A stretch of 50,202 bases of DNA, taken from assembly GCA_004298065.1 (NCBI GenBank), contig SCRL01000023.1, forward strand, positions 1 to 50,202. The letters run 5' to 3'. Shown piece after piece: positions 24,607 through 32,679 of the stretch. How positions within the stretch are numbered: position 1 is the stretch's first letter; each line of letters opens with the position of its first letter. The notes beneath the pieces are model-generated. The model searched no databases. It was not told where the DNA came from and saw nothing but the letters and a program-made list of their open reading frames with translations. The stretch is from Gammaproteobacteria bacterium (GTDB lineage Bacteria > Pseudomonadota > Gammaproteobacteria > Acidiferrobacterales > Sulfurifustaceae). Made by a program: the position numbers and the translations under genes.

Positions 24607-25587
24607 TTACGCTGCCTGTCGAAGACTGATCTCACCCGAGTGATACGCACGCGTGTTGCCGCGCGCGTCGCGCAACAGCAGCGCGCCGTGGGCGTCGATG
24701 CCCTCGACCGTGCCGACGATCCCGCGCTCGCCCGCGAGCAGGCGCACGCGCCGGCCGTGATACAGATGCCGGCGCTGCCATTCGTCGCGAAACGCCGCGA
24801 GCCCCTTGTCGGCGAACTGCTGGAACATGTCGCGCAGCTCGCGGACGACGAGCGCCGCCAGGCGATTGCGCTCGACCGGCGCGCCGGTGATGGTGTGCAG
24901 GTCGGTCCACGGCTGGTCGATGCGCGCGGCGTCATGGCTGCCGATATAGCCGTTGAGGCCGACGCCCAGCACCACCAAGCTCGGGCCGGCGGCCTCGCCC
25001 TGCACATCCACCAGCAGGCCGGCGAGCTTCTTTTCCTGCCAGAGCACGTCGTTCGGCCACTTGAGCACGGCGCCGCGTACGCCGTAGTCCTCGAGCGCGC
25101 GCAGGATCGCGACACCGGCCGCGAGGCTCAGGCCCGCGACGATGCCGGGACCGGCGGGAAAGCGCCAGCCCATGGACAGCAGAATATTATGGTACGGCGT
25201 CGCCACCCACTGGCGCCCGCGCCGGCCGCGGCCGGCGGCCTGGGCCTCGGCCAGACACACGGCGCCGGCGAAGCTCGCAAGATGCGCGCGTTCCAGAAGA
25301 TAGCGGTTGGTGGATCCGGTCTCTTCGAGCAGCGTGAGGCGGTCGCGCACCTCGCGCGCCTGCGCGCCCAGGTGGCGCAGGATCGCCCGGCGGTCGAGCG
25401 GGCGCACCGGCTGCGGTAATCGATACCCGCGCCCGGTGACGCGGTGGATGTCGAGGCCGGCGTCGGTGAGCGACCTGATCGCCTTGCACACCGCGGCGCG
25501 CGTGACGCCGAGGTGCTGGCCCATGTCGGTACCCGAATGAAACCCGCCGTCGGCCAGGAGCCGCAGCACCGCGGAACGCGTCGTCAT
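24607..25587 (-). CDS. birA: Biotin-protein ligase / biotin operon repressor
   Basis: 326 aa. It attaches biotin to carboxylase carrier domains and may repress biotin genes. The N-terminal winged helix (VLRLLADGGFHSGTDMGQHL, then GVTRAAVCKAIRSLTDAG) marks the bifunctional form. The ligase domain has ETGSTNRYL, the biotinoyl-AMP loop GRGRRGRQW and KWPNDVLW, and a C-terminal SH3-like domain ends RAYHSGEISLRQA. It heads the birA-coaX-SPOR operon. The residue after GRGRRGRQ is W, as in most BirA proteins. Confidence 0.96.
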   Translation of the reverse strand: MTTRSAVLRLLADGGFHSGTDMGQHLGVTRAAVCKAIRSLTDAGLDIHRVTGRGYRLPQPVRPLDRRAILRHLGAQAREVRDRLTLLEETGSTNRYLLERAHLASFAGAVCLAEAQAAGRGRRGRQWVATPYHNILLSMGWRFPAGPGIVAGLSLAAGVAILRALEDYGVRGAVLKWPNDVLWQEKKLAGLLVDVQGEAAGPSLVVLGVGLNGYIGSHDAARIDQPWTDLHTITGAPVERNRLAALVVRELRDMFQQFADKGLAAFRDEWQRRHLYHGRRVRLLAGERGIVGTVEGIDAHGALLLRDARGNTRAYHSGEISLRQAA

Positions 25588-25621
25588 GCGCGGATTCTAC
25601 TCGAAAGCAAGAAAAACAAGT

Positions 25622-25760
25622 TTCACAGGATTAACAGGATTTTGCAGGATTAAAGCGAAGCCCGATCAATCCTGACAATTTCGCCAGGAGCGAAATTGGA
25701 CGCACTTCAGTGCGCCCGCAGGGCGCGCGCCAGGGATGGTGCGCGTCAAAATCCTGTGAA
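25622..25760. repeat. Composite intergenic hairpin element (139 bp)
   Basis: Ends are an 11-bp perfect inverted repeat TTCACAGGATT (25622-25632) / AATCCTGTGAA (25750-25760). Inside are hairpins CAGGATT/AATCCTG (25645-25674), CAATTTCGC/GCGAAATTG (25676-25698), CGCAC/GTGCG (25701-25714) and an AGGGAT-loop hairpin (25724-25745). It fills the gap between garR and birA and could end transcription or be a MITE/REP-like element. Confidence 0.7.
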
Positions 25761-25776
25761 TGCAGTTTCACAATTA

Positions 25777-26652
25777 TTAGCCAGACATCCGCTCGATGAC
25801 CTTCACGATCGCGGCGGAATCGAGCTCGGCGTCGCCCGCGCCCATGAGCGCGTTCAGGTGCTGCGCCGCAAGCGCCGCGCCCGGGAGCGCGAGCCCGAGC
25901 TTGTGCGCGTCGTCCATCACGATCTTCAAATCCTTCTGGTGCAGCTTTACCTTGAAACCCGGCTTGAAGTCGTTGTCGAGCATGCGCTTGCCGTGGACTT
26001 CGAGAATCTTGCTGCCGGCGAATCCGCCCATGAGCGCGTCGCGCACCTTGGCCGGGTCCACGCCGTTCTTGCGCGCGAACGTCAACGCCTCGGCCACGGC
26101 CTCGATGGTCACCGCCACCACCACCTGGTTGCAGGCCTTGGCCACCTGGCCGGCGCCGTGGTCGCCGACGTGCACGATGTTCTTGCCCATGGCGACGAAG
26201 TACGGCTGCACGCGCGCGAACGCCTCGGGCCTGCCGCCGACCATGATCGAGAGCGTGGCGTTGATCGCGCCGACCTCGCCGCCCGACACCGGCGCATCAA
26301 GCATGTCGGCGCCGCGCTTTTTCAGTTCCGCCGCGAACCGGCGCGTGGCCGCGGGCGAGATCGTGCTCATGTCCACCACCACCGATCCCGGGCGCACGCC
26401 CTGGAGCAGGCCGCCGTCGCCGAGGATCACCTGCTCGACGTCGGGCGTGTCTGACACGCAGACGAAGACGACATCGGCATTGGCCGCGACCTCCTTCGGC
26501 GAGGCGCAGGCGGTCGCGCCCGCCTCGCTCAGCGGCTTCATGGTCTCGGGCCGGCGGCCGTAGACCCAGAGCGCGTGCCCGGCCTTGCGCAGGTTGAGCG
26601 CCATCGGCCGGCCCATGATGCCGAGTCCGACAAATCCGAGTTTCGTTGTCAT
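25777..26652 (-). CDS. garR: 2-hydroxy-3-oxopropionate (tartronate semialdehyde) reductase-like
   Basis: 291 aa from the ATG at 26652, which has an AAAGGAGAA ribosome site. It is a beta-hydroxyacid dehydrogenase with NAD(P) motif GFVGLGIMGRPMALNLRKAG, substrate motif DAPVSGGEVGA and catalytic lysine in GAGQVAKACNQ. Among this family it is closest to GarR/GlxR by eye (FKPGFKVKLHQKDL, GFAGSKILE), which make glycerate. 3-hydroxyisobutyrate dehydrogenase (MmsB) is the main alternative, and mmsA is present at 36982. It is the last gene of the TRAP-MFS-ghrB-amidase run. Confidence 0.86.
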   Translation of the reverse strand: MTTKLGFVGLGIMGRPMALNLRKAGHALWVYGRRPETMKPLSEAGATACASPKEVAANADVVFVCVSDTPDVEQVILGDGGLLQGVRPGSVVVDMSTISPAATRRFAAELKKRGADMLDAPVSGGEVGAINATLSIMVGGRPEAFARVQPYFVAMGKNIVHVGDHGAGQVAKACNQVVVAVTIEAVAEALTFARKNGVDPAKVRDALMGGFAGSKILEVHGKRMLDNDFKPGFKVKLHQKDLKIVMDDAHKLGLALPGAALAAQHLNALMGAGDAELDSAAIVKVIERMSG

Positions 26653-26714
26653 TGCAGTTCTCCTTTTTTCAAAACGTTGTGTTTCGGCCAATCATGAGCG
26701 CCGCCGTTTGGGTG

Positions 26715-28094
26715 TCAAGCGTCAGGGAAACCGCAGCACAGGGATGTGCTATCTGCGGTGCCGAGGGATGCCAAACCGATATCGAAGCCGATGGCCCCGG
26801 CGCACCAGCGGGCCACGCCGAGCAGGCGCGCATCGTCGTACAACCGCCCCACGACCTGCAGCCCGAGCGGCAGGCGGTTCGGACCGAAGCCGGTCGGGAT
26901 CGTGAGCGCCGGCGCACCGCACAAGCTCCAGATCGTGCAGAACGTCGGGTCGCCGATGCTGTCGAGCGTCGCTGGCGCCTCGCCGCGCGCCGGCGGCGTG
27001 ATGAGCGCGTCGAACGGAACCAGAAAATCCTGCAGCGCCCGTTGCAGCGATGCCTGTACGTCCAGCGCCTCGCGGTATTCGGCCTCGGAAATGGCTCGCC
27101 CTTCGTCGAGCAGCCGGTTGAGCGCGTCGCTCAGCCGCGCGCGATGTTCAGTTTGCAGCGGGCCCAGGGCGCGCGCGGCTTCGACGTACATGATGCGCCG
27201 CAGCATCGCATGCGCCTGCGCGAACGCATCGCCCAATTCGACCTCGGCCACCTGCGCGCCGGCGCCGCGCAAGGCGCGGATGTCGCGCTCGAACTGCGCG
27301 CGCTGCGGTTCCTCCGCGAGATGCCACACCGGCGAGCGCACGGCCGCGAGCCGCGGTGGGCGCGGCGGCGGCGCGACCAGAAACAGGCCGTCGGCCAGCG
27401 CCTGGGCGTTTTCCAGGCTGCCGCGATCCGCGGCGTCGTGGCCCACGAGCACGGAAGCGACGAGCGCCGCGTCCTCGACGCTGCGCGCAAACACGCCGAC
27501 CTGATCGAGGGTGGCGCTGAATTCGAGCATGCCGCTGCGCGGGATGAGCCCGCTGCTGGGCTTGTAGCCGACGCAACCGCAGAACGCCGCCGGGCGGATC
27601 ACCGAGCCGTTGGTCTGGGTGCCGAGCGCCGCCGGCACCATGCCGGCGGCCACCGCCGCGGCCGAGCCCATGCTCGAGCCGCCGGGCGTGTGTGTCGGGT
27701 CCCACGGATTGCGCGTCGGCCCGGGATGGAAATAGGCGAGTTCCGCGGTCACGGTCTTGCCGAGCACGAACCCCCCGGCCGCTTCCAGCCGCTGCACGAC
27801 CGCGGCTGATTCCTGCGCGATAAAGCCGTCGTACACCGGCGAGCCCATGCCGGTGGGAACGCCGCGCACGTGCATGATGTCCTTGATGCCGATCGGGATG
27901 CCGCCGAGCGGGCCGCGACCGGCGCCGCGCGCCGCCGCCAGCGCCCGTGGCGCGTCGAGCCAGGCCCAGGCATGCAGCCGCGGTTCAAGCGCGTCGATGC
28001 GCGCCAGCAGATCGCGCGTCAGCGCCTCGGCGGTGAAGCGCCCGGCGCGCAGGCCGTCGAGCATCCCGCGCATACTCATGCGGTACAACGTCAT
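26715..28094 (-). CDS. Amidase-signature hydrolase
   Basis: 459 aa. Amidase signature family with the Ser-cisSer-Lys triad: lysine in GIPIGIKDIMH, serines in TPGGSSMGSAAAVAAG and TQTNGSVIRPAAF. Substrate unknown; relatives act on aryl amides, ureas (AtzE/AtzF) or as GatA, but no GatC or GatB is near. The last ~22 codons (GLASLGTADSTSLCCG and on) are encoded by an AGGGAT hairpin repeat (26731-26774), so the repeat has supplied a new C-terminus. It starts 7 bp after the ghrB-like stop, in the same operon. Confidence 0.88.
   Translation of the reverse strand: MTLYRMSMRGMLDGLRAGRFTAEALTRDLLARIDALEPRLHAWAWLDAPRALAAARGAGRGPLGGIPIGIKDIMHVRGVPTGMGSPVYDGFIAQESAAVVQRLEAAGGFVLGKTVTAELAYFHPGPTRNPWDPTHTPGGSSMGSAAAVAAGMVPAALGTQTNGSVIRPAAFCGCVGYKPSSGLIPRSGMLEFSATLDQVGVFARSVEDAALVASVLVGHDAADRGSLENAQALADGLFLVAPPPRPPRLAAVRSPVWHLAEEPQRAQFERDIRALRGAGAQVAEVELGDAFAQAHAMLRRIMYVEAARALGPLQTEHRARLSDALNRLLDEGRAISEAEYREALDVQASLQRALQDFLVPFDALITPPARGEAPATLDSIGDPTFCTIWSLCGAPALTIPTGFGPNRLPLGLQVVGRLYDDARLLGVARWCAGAIGFDIGLASLGTADSTSLCCGFPDA
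26731..26774. repeat. AGGGAT hairpin repeat, copy 2, inside the amidase 3' end
   Basis: 44 bp. Inner stem AGCAC/GTGCT closes AGGGAT and outer ACCGCAG/CTGCGGT encloses it. Stem bases differ from copy 1 but stay paired. It is read through by the amidase frame. Confidence 0.75.
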
Positions 28095-28101
28095 GCAAGA
28101 C

Positions 28102-29076
28102 CTATTTCAGGACGTCGGGGTTGAGCAGGTTCGGCGGCCGCTCGCCGGCGAGGGCCGCGACCAGGTTCCGGGCCGCAAGCAGCGCCATGTTGCGGCGCGT
28201 GTTCACGGTCGCGCTCGCGATGTGCGGCGCCAGCACGACATTCGCGAGCTTGAGGAATTCCGGATTGAATTTCGGTTCGCCCTCGAACACGTCCATGCCG
28301 GCGGCGGCGATTTTCTTATGCTTCAGCGCCTCAATAAGCGCGATGTCGTCCACCACCCCGCCGCGCGCGGCGTGGATCAGGATGGCCGTGGGTTTCATCT
28401 TCGCCAGTTCCCCGGCGCCGATGAGATGGTGCGTCTCGGGCGAATACGGCGTGTGCAACGTGACAAAGTCGGCGCGTGCCAGCAGCTCGTCGAGCGGGGC
28501 GTACGTCGCGCGACATTCGCGTTCGAGCTCCGGTGCAATCCGCTTGCGGTTGTAATACAGCACGTTCATGTCGAAGCCGGCGGCGCGGCGCGCCACCGCC
28601 TGGCCGATACGACCCATGCCGACGATGCCGAGCGTGGCGCCGTGCACGTCCGCGCCCAGAAACTGCTTGAGCTTCCAGCCCTTCCATTCGCCGGCGCGCA
28701 GCCAGGCCTCGGCCTCGGTGAGGCGGCGCGCGGTGGCGAGGATCAGCGCCCAGGTGAAATCGGCGGTGGCGGCGTCGAGCACGCCGGGCGTGTTGGTGGC
28801 CATCACCCCGTGCGTGGTGCAGGCCTTGAGATCGAGGTTGTTGAAACCGACGGCGATGTTGCACACCGCCTTGAGGCGCGGGCACTGGCCGAGCAATGCC
28901 TCGTCCACGCGGTCGGTGAGCACCGTGAGCGCGCCGGCCTTGTCCGCCAGCCGGCGCGCGAACTCATCCGGCGACAGCGACGTGTCGGCCTGGTTCGATT
29001 CCACGTCGAAATGGCGCCCGAGCAGCTCGAGCGTGTCGTCGAACACTTCGCGCGTCACCAATACTTTCGGTTTCAT
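28102..29076 (-). CDS. ghrB: D-2-hydroxyacid dehydrogenase, glyoxylate/hydroxypyruvate reductase type
   Basis: 324 aa. NAD(P)-dependent reduction of glyoxylate or hydroxypyruvate to glycolate or glycerate is likely. Features: AVGFNNLDLKACTTHGV, TNTPGVLDAATADFTWALIL, nucleotide motif GIVGMGRIGQAVARRA, catalytic Arg in HAARGGVVDD, and the His in APHIASAT. These fit GhrB/GyaR more than D-lactate or phosphoglycerate dehydrogenase. An AGGAGTCG ribosome site precedes the ATG. It lies between MFS and amidase genes on one transcript. Confidence 0.88.
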   Translation of the reverse strand: MKPKVLVTREVFDDTLELLGRHFDVESNQADTSLSPDEFARRLADKAGALTVLTDRVDEALLGQCPRLKAVCNIAVGFNNLDLKACTTHGVMATNTPGVLDAATADFTWALILATARRLTEAEAWLRAGEWKGWKLKQFLGADVHGATLGIVGMGRIGQAVARRAAGFDMNVLYYNRKRIAPELERECRATYAPLDELLARADFVTLHTPYSPETHHLIGAGELAKMKPTAILIHAARGGVVDDIALIEALKHKKIAAAGMDVFEGEPKFNPEFLKLANVVLAPHIASATVNTRRNMALLAARNLVAALAGERPPNLLNPDVLK

Positions 29077-29085
29077 GTTCGACTC

Positions 29086-30387
29086 CTATCGATGCACGTG
29101 GCGACAGTGCGTTTCGCGCACCATTAACGCGCCGGCGAAACCCGCCAGCGCCACGCCGAAAAAGATGCCCACGCCCAGCTGGTGGTTGGCCGCCGAGTAA
29201 ACCCGCACGCCGTCCATCACGCGCCCGTCCCAGCCGAGATCCATGATCCAGCCGACCAGCGGCTGCAGCAGCGCCGCGCCGAGAAATGCGCCGGTGTTCA
29301 CCACGCTCGTCGCCATGCCGGACAGCGCCGGGCGGTTGACCTCCTTGGCCACGGCCCAGGTGAGCGTGAAACCGCCGGCGCCGACACCCATGAGGAAGAA
29401 CAACCCGAGGCCCGCGACCGCCGGCAATTGCCATTGCAACACCCATGGCAGCCAGCACATCAAATAGAGTCCGACGCCGCCGAGCATCACCGGCTTGCGC
29501 CGCCTCAGGCGGTCCGAGAGTATGCCGAGGAAAAACGAGCCGAGCGCGAAGCCGATGAGCAGCCAGCTCGTGTGCAACGCCGCGAGCGCGCGCGGCATGG
29601 CGTAGACGTCGCGCAGGAACGGCACCGCCCACAGACCGGCGAAGGCGAACAAGGTGCCGGCGGTGCCGAACGCCGGCAGGAACCCCGGCCAGGTGTCGCG
29701 GTTTTTCACCACTTCGACGAGCCCGTGCCACCAGTGGCCGGTGTGCAGCGGGTGCGGCGCGAGTCCATCGAGCTCGCGCATCGAAGGCAGCCCCGCGGCG
29801 CGGGGGTTGTCATGCACCAGCAGCCACGTGAGCAACGCGAGCAGCGCCGAGAACACGCCGAGCGCGACGAACACCGTGCGCCAGGTGGTGAACCCGAGCA
29901 CCCACACGAGCGGCGCCGCCGACAGCACCGCGCCCAGATTTCCGAGCAACAGCGTGAAGCCGGTGATGGCGCCAAAGTGGCGCTCATGAAACCAGTGCGC
30001 GTTGATCTTGAGCGTCGCCAGAAACATGTAGGACACGCCGAACCCCACCAGCAACCGGCCGACGGAAGCGGCCAGCAGCGATTCCGCCAGACCGAACAGG
30101 ATGGAACCGACCGCGGCCGTCAGGCCGCCGAGCGTGACGATGCGGCGCGCACCGAGGGTATCCACCAGCACGCCGGTGGGTATTTGCATGATCGTATAGA
30201 TATAGAAATACGTCGCGGCCAGCGAGCCGAGCGCCGCGCCGCTTGTCTGAAACGCCTGCTGCAGCTCACCGGCAATGACCGCCGGCGCCATGCGATGGAT
30301 GTACGCCAGAATGTAGGCGGATGCGATCAGTACGAACGCGGTCCAGCGCAGGCGATACAGACGCGACTTCTGCTCGGCCGTCAGCAT
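29086..30387 (-). CDS. MFS transporter
   Basis: 433 aa from the ATG at 30387 (MLTAEQKSRLYRLRWTAFVL). Twelve membrane helices can be followed, with FVLIASAYILAYIHRMAPAV first and the MFS loop motif as GVLVDTLGARRIVTLGG between helices 2 and 3, repeated as GILSDRLRRRKPVMLGG in the second half. It resembles carboxylate or nitrate-sugar-phosphate carriers in general pattern; the substrate is unknown. It lies between a TRAP permease gene (20 bp upstream) and ghrB (9 bp downstream), so it probably moves a related acid. Confidence 0.86.
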   Translation of the reverse strand: MLTAEQKSRLYRLRWTAFVLIASAYILAYIHRMAPAVIAGELQQAFQTSGAALGSLAATYFYIYTIMQIPTGVLVDTLGARRIVTLGGLTAAVGSILFGLAESLLAASVGRLLVGFGVSYMFLATLKINAHWFHERHFGAITGFTLLLGNLGAVLSAAPLVWVLGFTTWRTVFVALGVFSALLALLTWLLVHDNPRAAGLPSMRELDGLAPHPLHTGHWWHGLVEVVKNRDTWPGFLPAFGTAGTLFAFAGLWAVPFLRDVYAMPRALAALHTSWLLIGFALGSFFLGILSDRLRRRKPVMLGGVGLYLMCWLPWVLQWQLPAVAGLGLFFLMGVGAGGFTLTWAVAKEVNRPALSGMATSVVNTGAFLGAALLQPLVGWIMDLGWDGRVMDGVRVYSAANHQLGVGIFFGVALAGFAGALMVRETHCRHVHR

Positions 30388-30406
30388 GACGTGACGGGTT
30401 ACGCCC

Positions 30407-31852
30407 TCAACGATACAACACGGTCGGCAGCCACAGGCCGATCTGCGGGAACACATACAGCAGGAACATCGCCAGCACCTGGATCGCCATGAACGGCATC
30501 ATGCCGGCGAAGATCTGGTTGAGCGTCACGTGCGGCGGCGCCACGCCCTTGAGGTAAAACGCCGCCATCGCCACCGGCGGACTGAGGAACGCCGTCTGCA
30601 GGTTCATCGCCACCAGCAGCCCGAAGAACAGCGGGTCGATCTGGAAGTGGCTCAGCAGCGGCAGGAAGATCGGCATGAAGATGACGATGATCTCGGTCCA
30701 CTCGAGCGGCCAGCCGAGCAGGAAGATGATCACCTGCGACAGCAGCATGAACTCGGTGGGCGACAGGCTCAGCGACAACACCCACTTCTCGATGATGTCC
30801 TGCCCGCCGAGCAGCGCGAAGGTCGCGGAGAACAGCGCCGAGCCGACGAACAGCCAGCACACCATGGCGGTGGTGCGCGCGGTCAGGAACACCGACTCCT
30901 TGAGGCGCCCCCAGGTCAGCTGGCGGTAGCCCGCCGCCAGCAGGATGCCGCCGAGCGAGCCGAGCGCCGCGGCCTCGGTCGGCGTGGCCAGGCCGAACAC
31001 GATCGAGCCCAGCACCATGAGAATCAGCGCCGTCAGCGGCATGAACGAGGTGAGCAGCATTCGGAACACCTGCGCCGTCGGCACGTCCTGCTGCTCCTTG
31101 GGCAGCGCGGGCGCCAATTGCGGATTGAGCTTGGCACGGATAATTACGTATAAAACGTACATCCCCGCGAGCATGAGCCCCGGAAAGAAGGCGCCGGCGT
31201 ACAGGCGCACCACCGACACGCCGGCGGTGGCGCCGTAGAGGATCAGCAGGATCGAGGGCGGTATCAGGATGCCGAGGCAACCGCCGGCGGTGATGGACCC
31301 GGCCGCGAGCTTCACGTTATAACCGGCCTTCAGCATCGGGCGCAGCGCCAGCAGGCCCATGAGCGTGACCACCGCGCCGATGATGCCGGTGGCGGTGGCG
31401 AACACCGCGCAGGTAATGATGGTGGCCACGGCCAGCGACCCCGGCACGTTGCGCATCGCGAGCTGGATGCTGTGAAACAGCCGGTCCACGATGTTGGCGC
31501 GCTCGACGATGTAACCCATGAACACGAACAACGGCACGGCGATCAGCACGTCGTTCGTCATCACGCCGTAGGTGCGCTGCACCATGAGGTCGAAGATCGA
31601 GTTCTGCCAGAACGGCTGGTCGGCGTTGTAGAACGCCATGTAGCCGAAGATCATGCCGAGCCCCATGAGCGTGAATGCCGTGGGGAAACCGAGCATGATC
31701 GCGATCACGATGAGCGCGAGCATGAGCAACCCGAGGTGTCCCTGGGTGATCTGCTCGGCCGACAGGAATACGCCGAAGACGATGGAGAGCATCACCGCCA
31801 TCGAGAGCAGGCCGATGGCCATGGGGCTCTTTATAATTTTAGAGAGATTCAT
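30407..31852 (-). CDS. dctM: TRAP transporter large permease (DctM-like)
   Basis: 481 aa integral membrane protein of the TRAP family. It couples uptake of an acid to the Na+ gradient, with DctQ and the binding protein. Signature blocks: GFPTAFTLMGLGMIFGYMAF, VPLFVFMGYIVERANI, TGIIGAVVTLMGLLALRPML, and AAGSITAGGCLGILIPPSIL. Its ATG shares one base with the dctQ stop (TAATG), so translation is coupled. The MFS gene follows 20 bp later. Confidence 0.94.
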   Translation of the reverse strand: MNLSKIIKSPMAIGLLSMAVMLSIVFGVFLSAEQITQGHLGLLMLALIVIAIMLGFPTAFTLMGLGMIFGYMAFYNADQPFWQNSIFDLMVQRTYGVMTNDVLIAVPLFVFMGYIVERANIVDRLFHSIQLAMRNVPGSLAVATIITCAVFATATGIIGAVVTLMGLLALRPMLKAGYNVKLAAGSITAGGCLGILIPPSILLILYGATAGVSVVRLYAGAFFPGLMLAGMYVLYVIIRAKLNPQLAPALPKEQQDVPTAQVFRMLLTSFMPLTALILMVLGSIVFGLATPTEAAALGSLGGILLAAGYRQLTWGRLKESVFLTARTTAMVCWLFVGSALFSATFALLGGQDIIEKWVLSLSLSPTEFMLLSQVIIFLLGWPLEWTEIIVIFMPIFLPLLSHFQIDPLFFGLLVAMNLQTAFLSPPVAMAAFYLKGVAPPHVTLNQIFAGMMPFMAIQVLAMFLLYVFPQIGLWLPTVLYR

Positions 31853-32505
31853 TATTTCTTCTCCCCCTTCTCGCCCTCGAGCGCCTGCTTGCGCAGGTCG
31901 GCCAACTCGCTCTCGGTGAAGCGCAATTCCTCGCCCTCCTCCACCTTGACCATCTTCTTCAGTTCTTCCACGTCAACTTCCTCGACGTCGTGCGCGCGCT
32001 TCGGCCACTCGCCGGTCTTGAGGCACTGCACGGCGCGCACGATCTCGGCGATGCCCTGCAGCAACACCAGCGCGCCGGCGATGGGGATCAGGGTCTTGAA
32101 GTGGTAGAGCGGCGGGCCGCCGGACATGGTGCTCGAATGCTCGTTGAGCGACCACGAAATCCTGGCGAAATCGATGCCCGCGTAGGCGAGCGCCGCGATA
32201 CCGGGAATGAAGAACAGGAAATAGAGCGCGAGGTCGAGACCGGCCTGCACCCGCGGCGGAAAGAAGCCGTACAGCACGTCACCGCGCACATGGCCGTTGC
32301 GCGACAGCGTATAGGCCCCGGCCATCAGGAACAGCGAGCCGTACAGGATATAGGCCGCGTCGTACGCCCAGTCGGTCGGCGCCCGGAACAGGTAACGCGC
32401 CATCACGTCATAGGAAACGGCGACGGTCAGAACGACGATCAACCAGGCAAAGGCCTTGCCGGACCACTCGCTAATACGGTCGATCAGGAAGAGATAACGC
32501 TGCAT
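31852..32505 (-). CDS. dctQ: TRAP transporter small permease (DctQ-like)
   Basis: 217 aa with four membrane helices (AWLIVVLTVAVSYDVMARYL, YILYGSLFLMAGAYTLSRNG, LYFLFFIPGIAALAYAGIDF and LIPIAGALVLLQGIAEIVRA). RYLFRAPTDW after helix 1 is the family hallmark. The cytoplasmic C-terminus is unusually long and charged (from about residue 170, rich in E and K). It is separated from dctP by a strong terminator, so it is probably made at a lower level than the binding protein. Confidence 0.93.
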   Translation of the reverse strand: MQRYLFLIDRISEWSGKAFAWLIVVLTVAVSYDVMARYLFRAPTDWAYDAAYILYGSLFLMAGAYTLSRNGHVRGDVLYGFFPPRVQAGLDLALYFLFFIPGIAALAYAGIDFARISWSLNEHSSTMSGGPPLYHFKTLIPIAGALVLLQGIAEIVRAVQCLKTGEWPKRAHDVEEVDVEELKKMVKVEEGEELRFTESELADLRKQALEGEKGEKK

Positions 32506-32581
32506 AAAAATCTCTGTCAGGTGCCGCTCTGCGCCTCCCGACGCTCGCGGTATTCATATATATAGTGCACCCGCCGCTCTT

Positions 32582-32620
32582 GCGCATCCATGCGCCCGCG
32601 GCATTCGTGCATCCCTGCAC
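32582..32620 (-). repeat. Hairpin pair with AGGGAT and ATGGAT loops
   Basis: On the minus strand GTGC-AGGGAT-GCAC (32607-32620) and GCGC-ATGGAT-GCGC (32582-32595). Same loop family as the repeats at 15849, 19154, 25724, 26731 and 49481, here in the opposite orientation. Confidence 0.6.
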
Positions 32621-32623
32621 ATC

Positions 32624-32659
32624 AAAAAAACATCCGGCGCATTACGCGCCGGATGTTTT
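32624..32659 (-). terminator. Intercistronic terminator between dctP and dctQ
   Basis: 12-bp perfect stem AACATCCGGCGC / GCGCCGGATGTT with a 5-nt loop, then a T7 run on the minus strand. It lies 20 bp after the dctP stop. Partial termination here would give more binding protein than permease. Confidence 0.85.
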
Positions 32660-32679
32660 CAGGTCACGCCGACAACGTA

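Noticed and set aside
29182-30492. 436-aa plus-strand ORF opposite the MFS gene
   Set aside because: Shadow frame; the minus strand encodes a clear 12-helix transporter.
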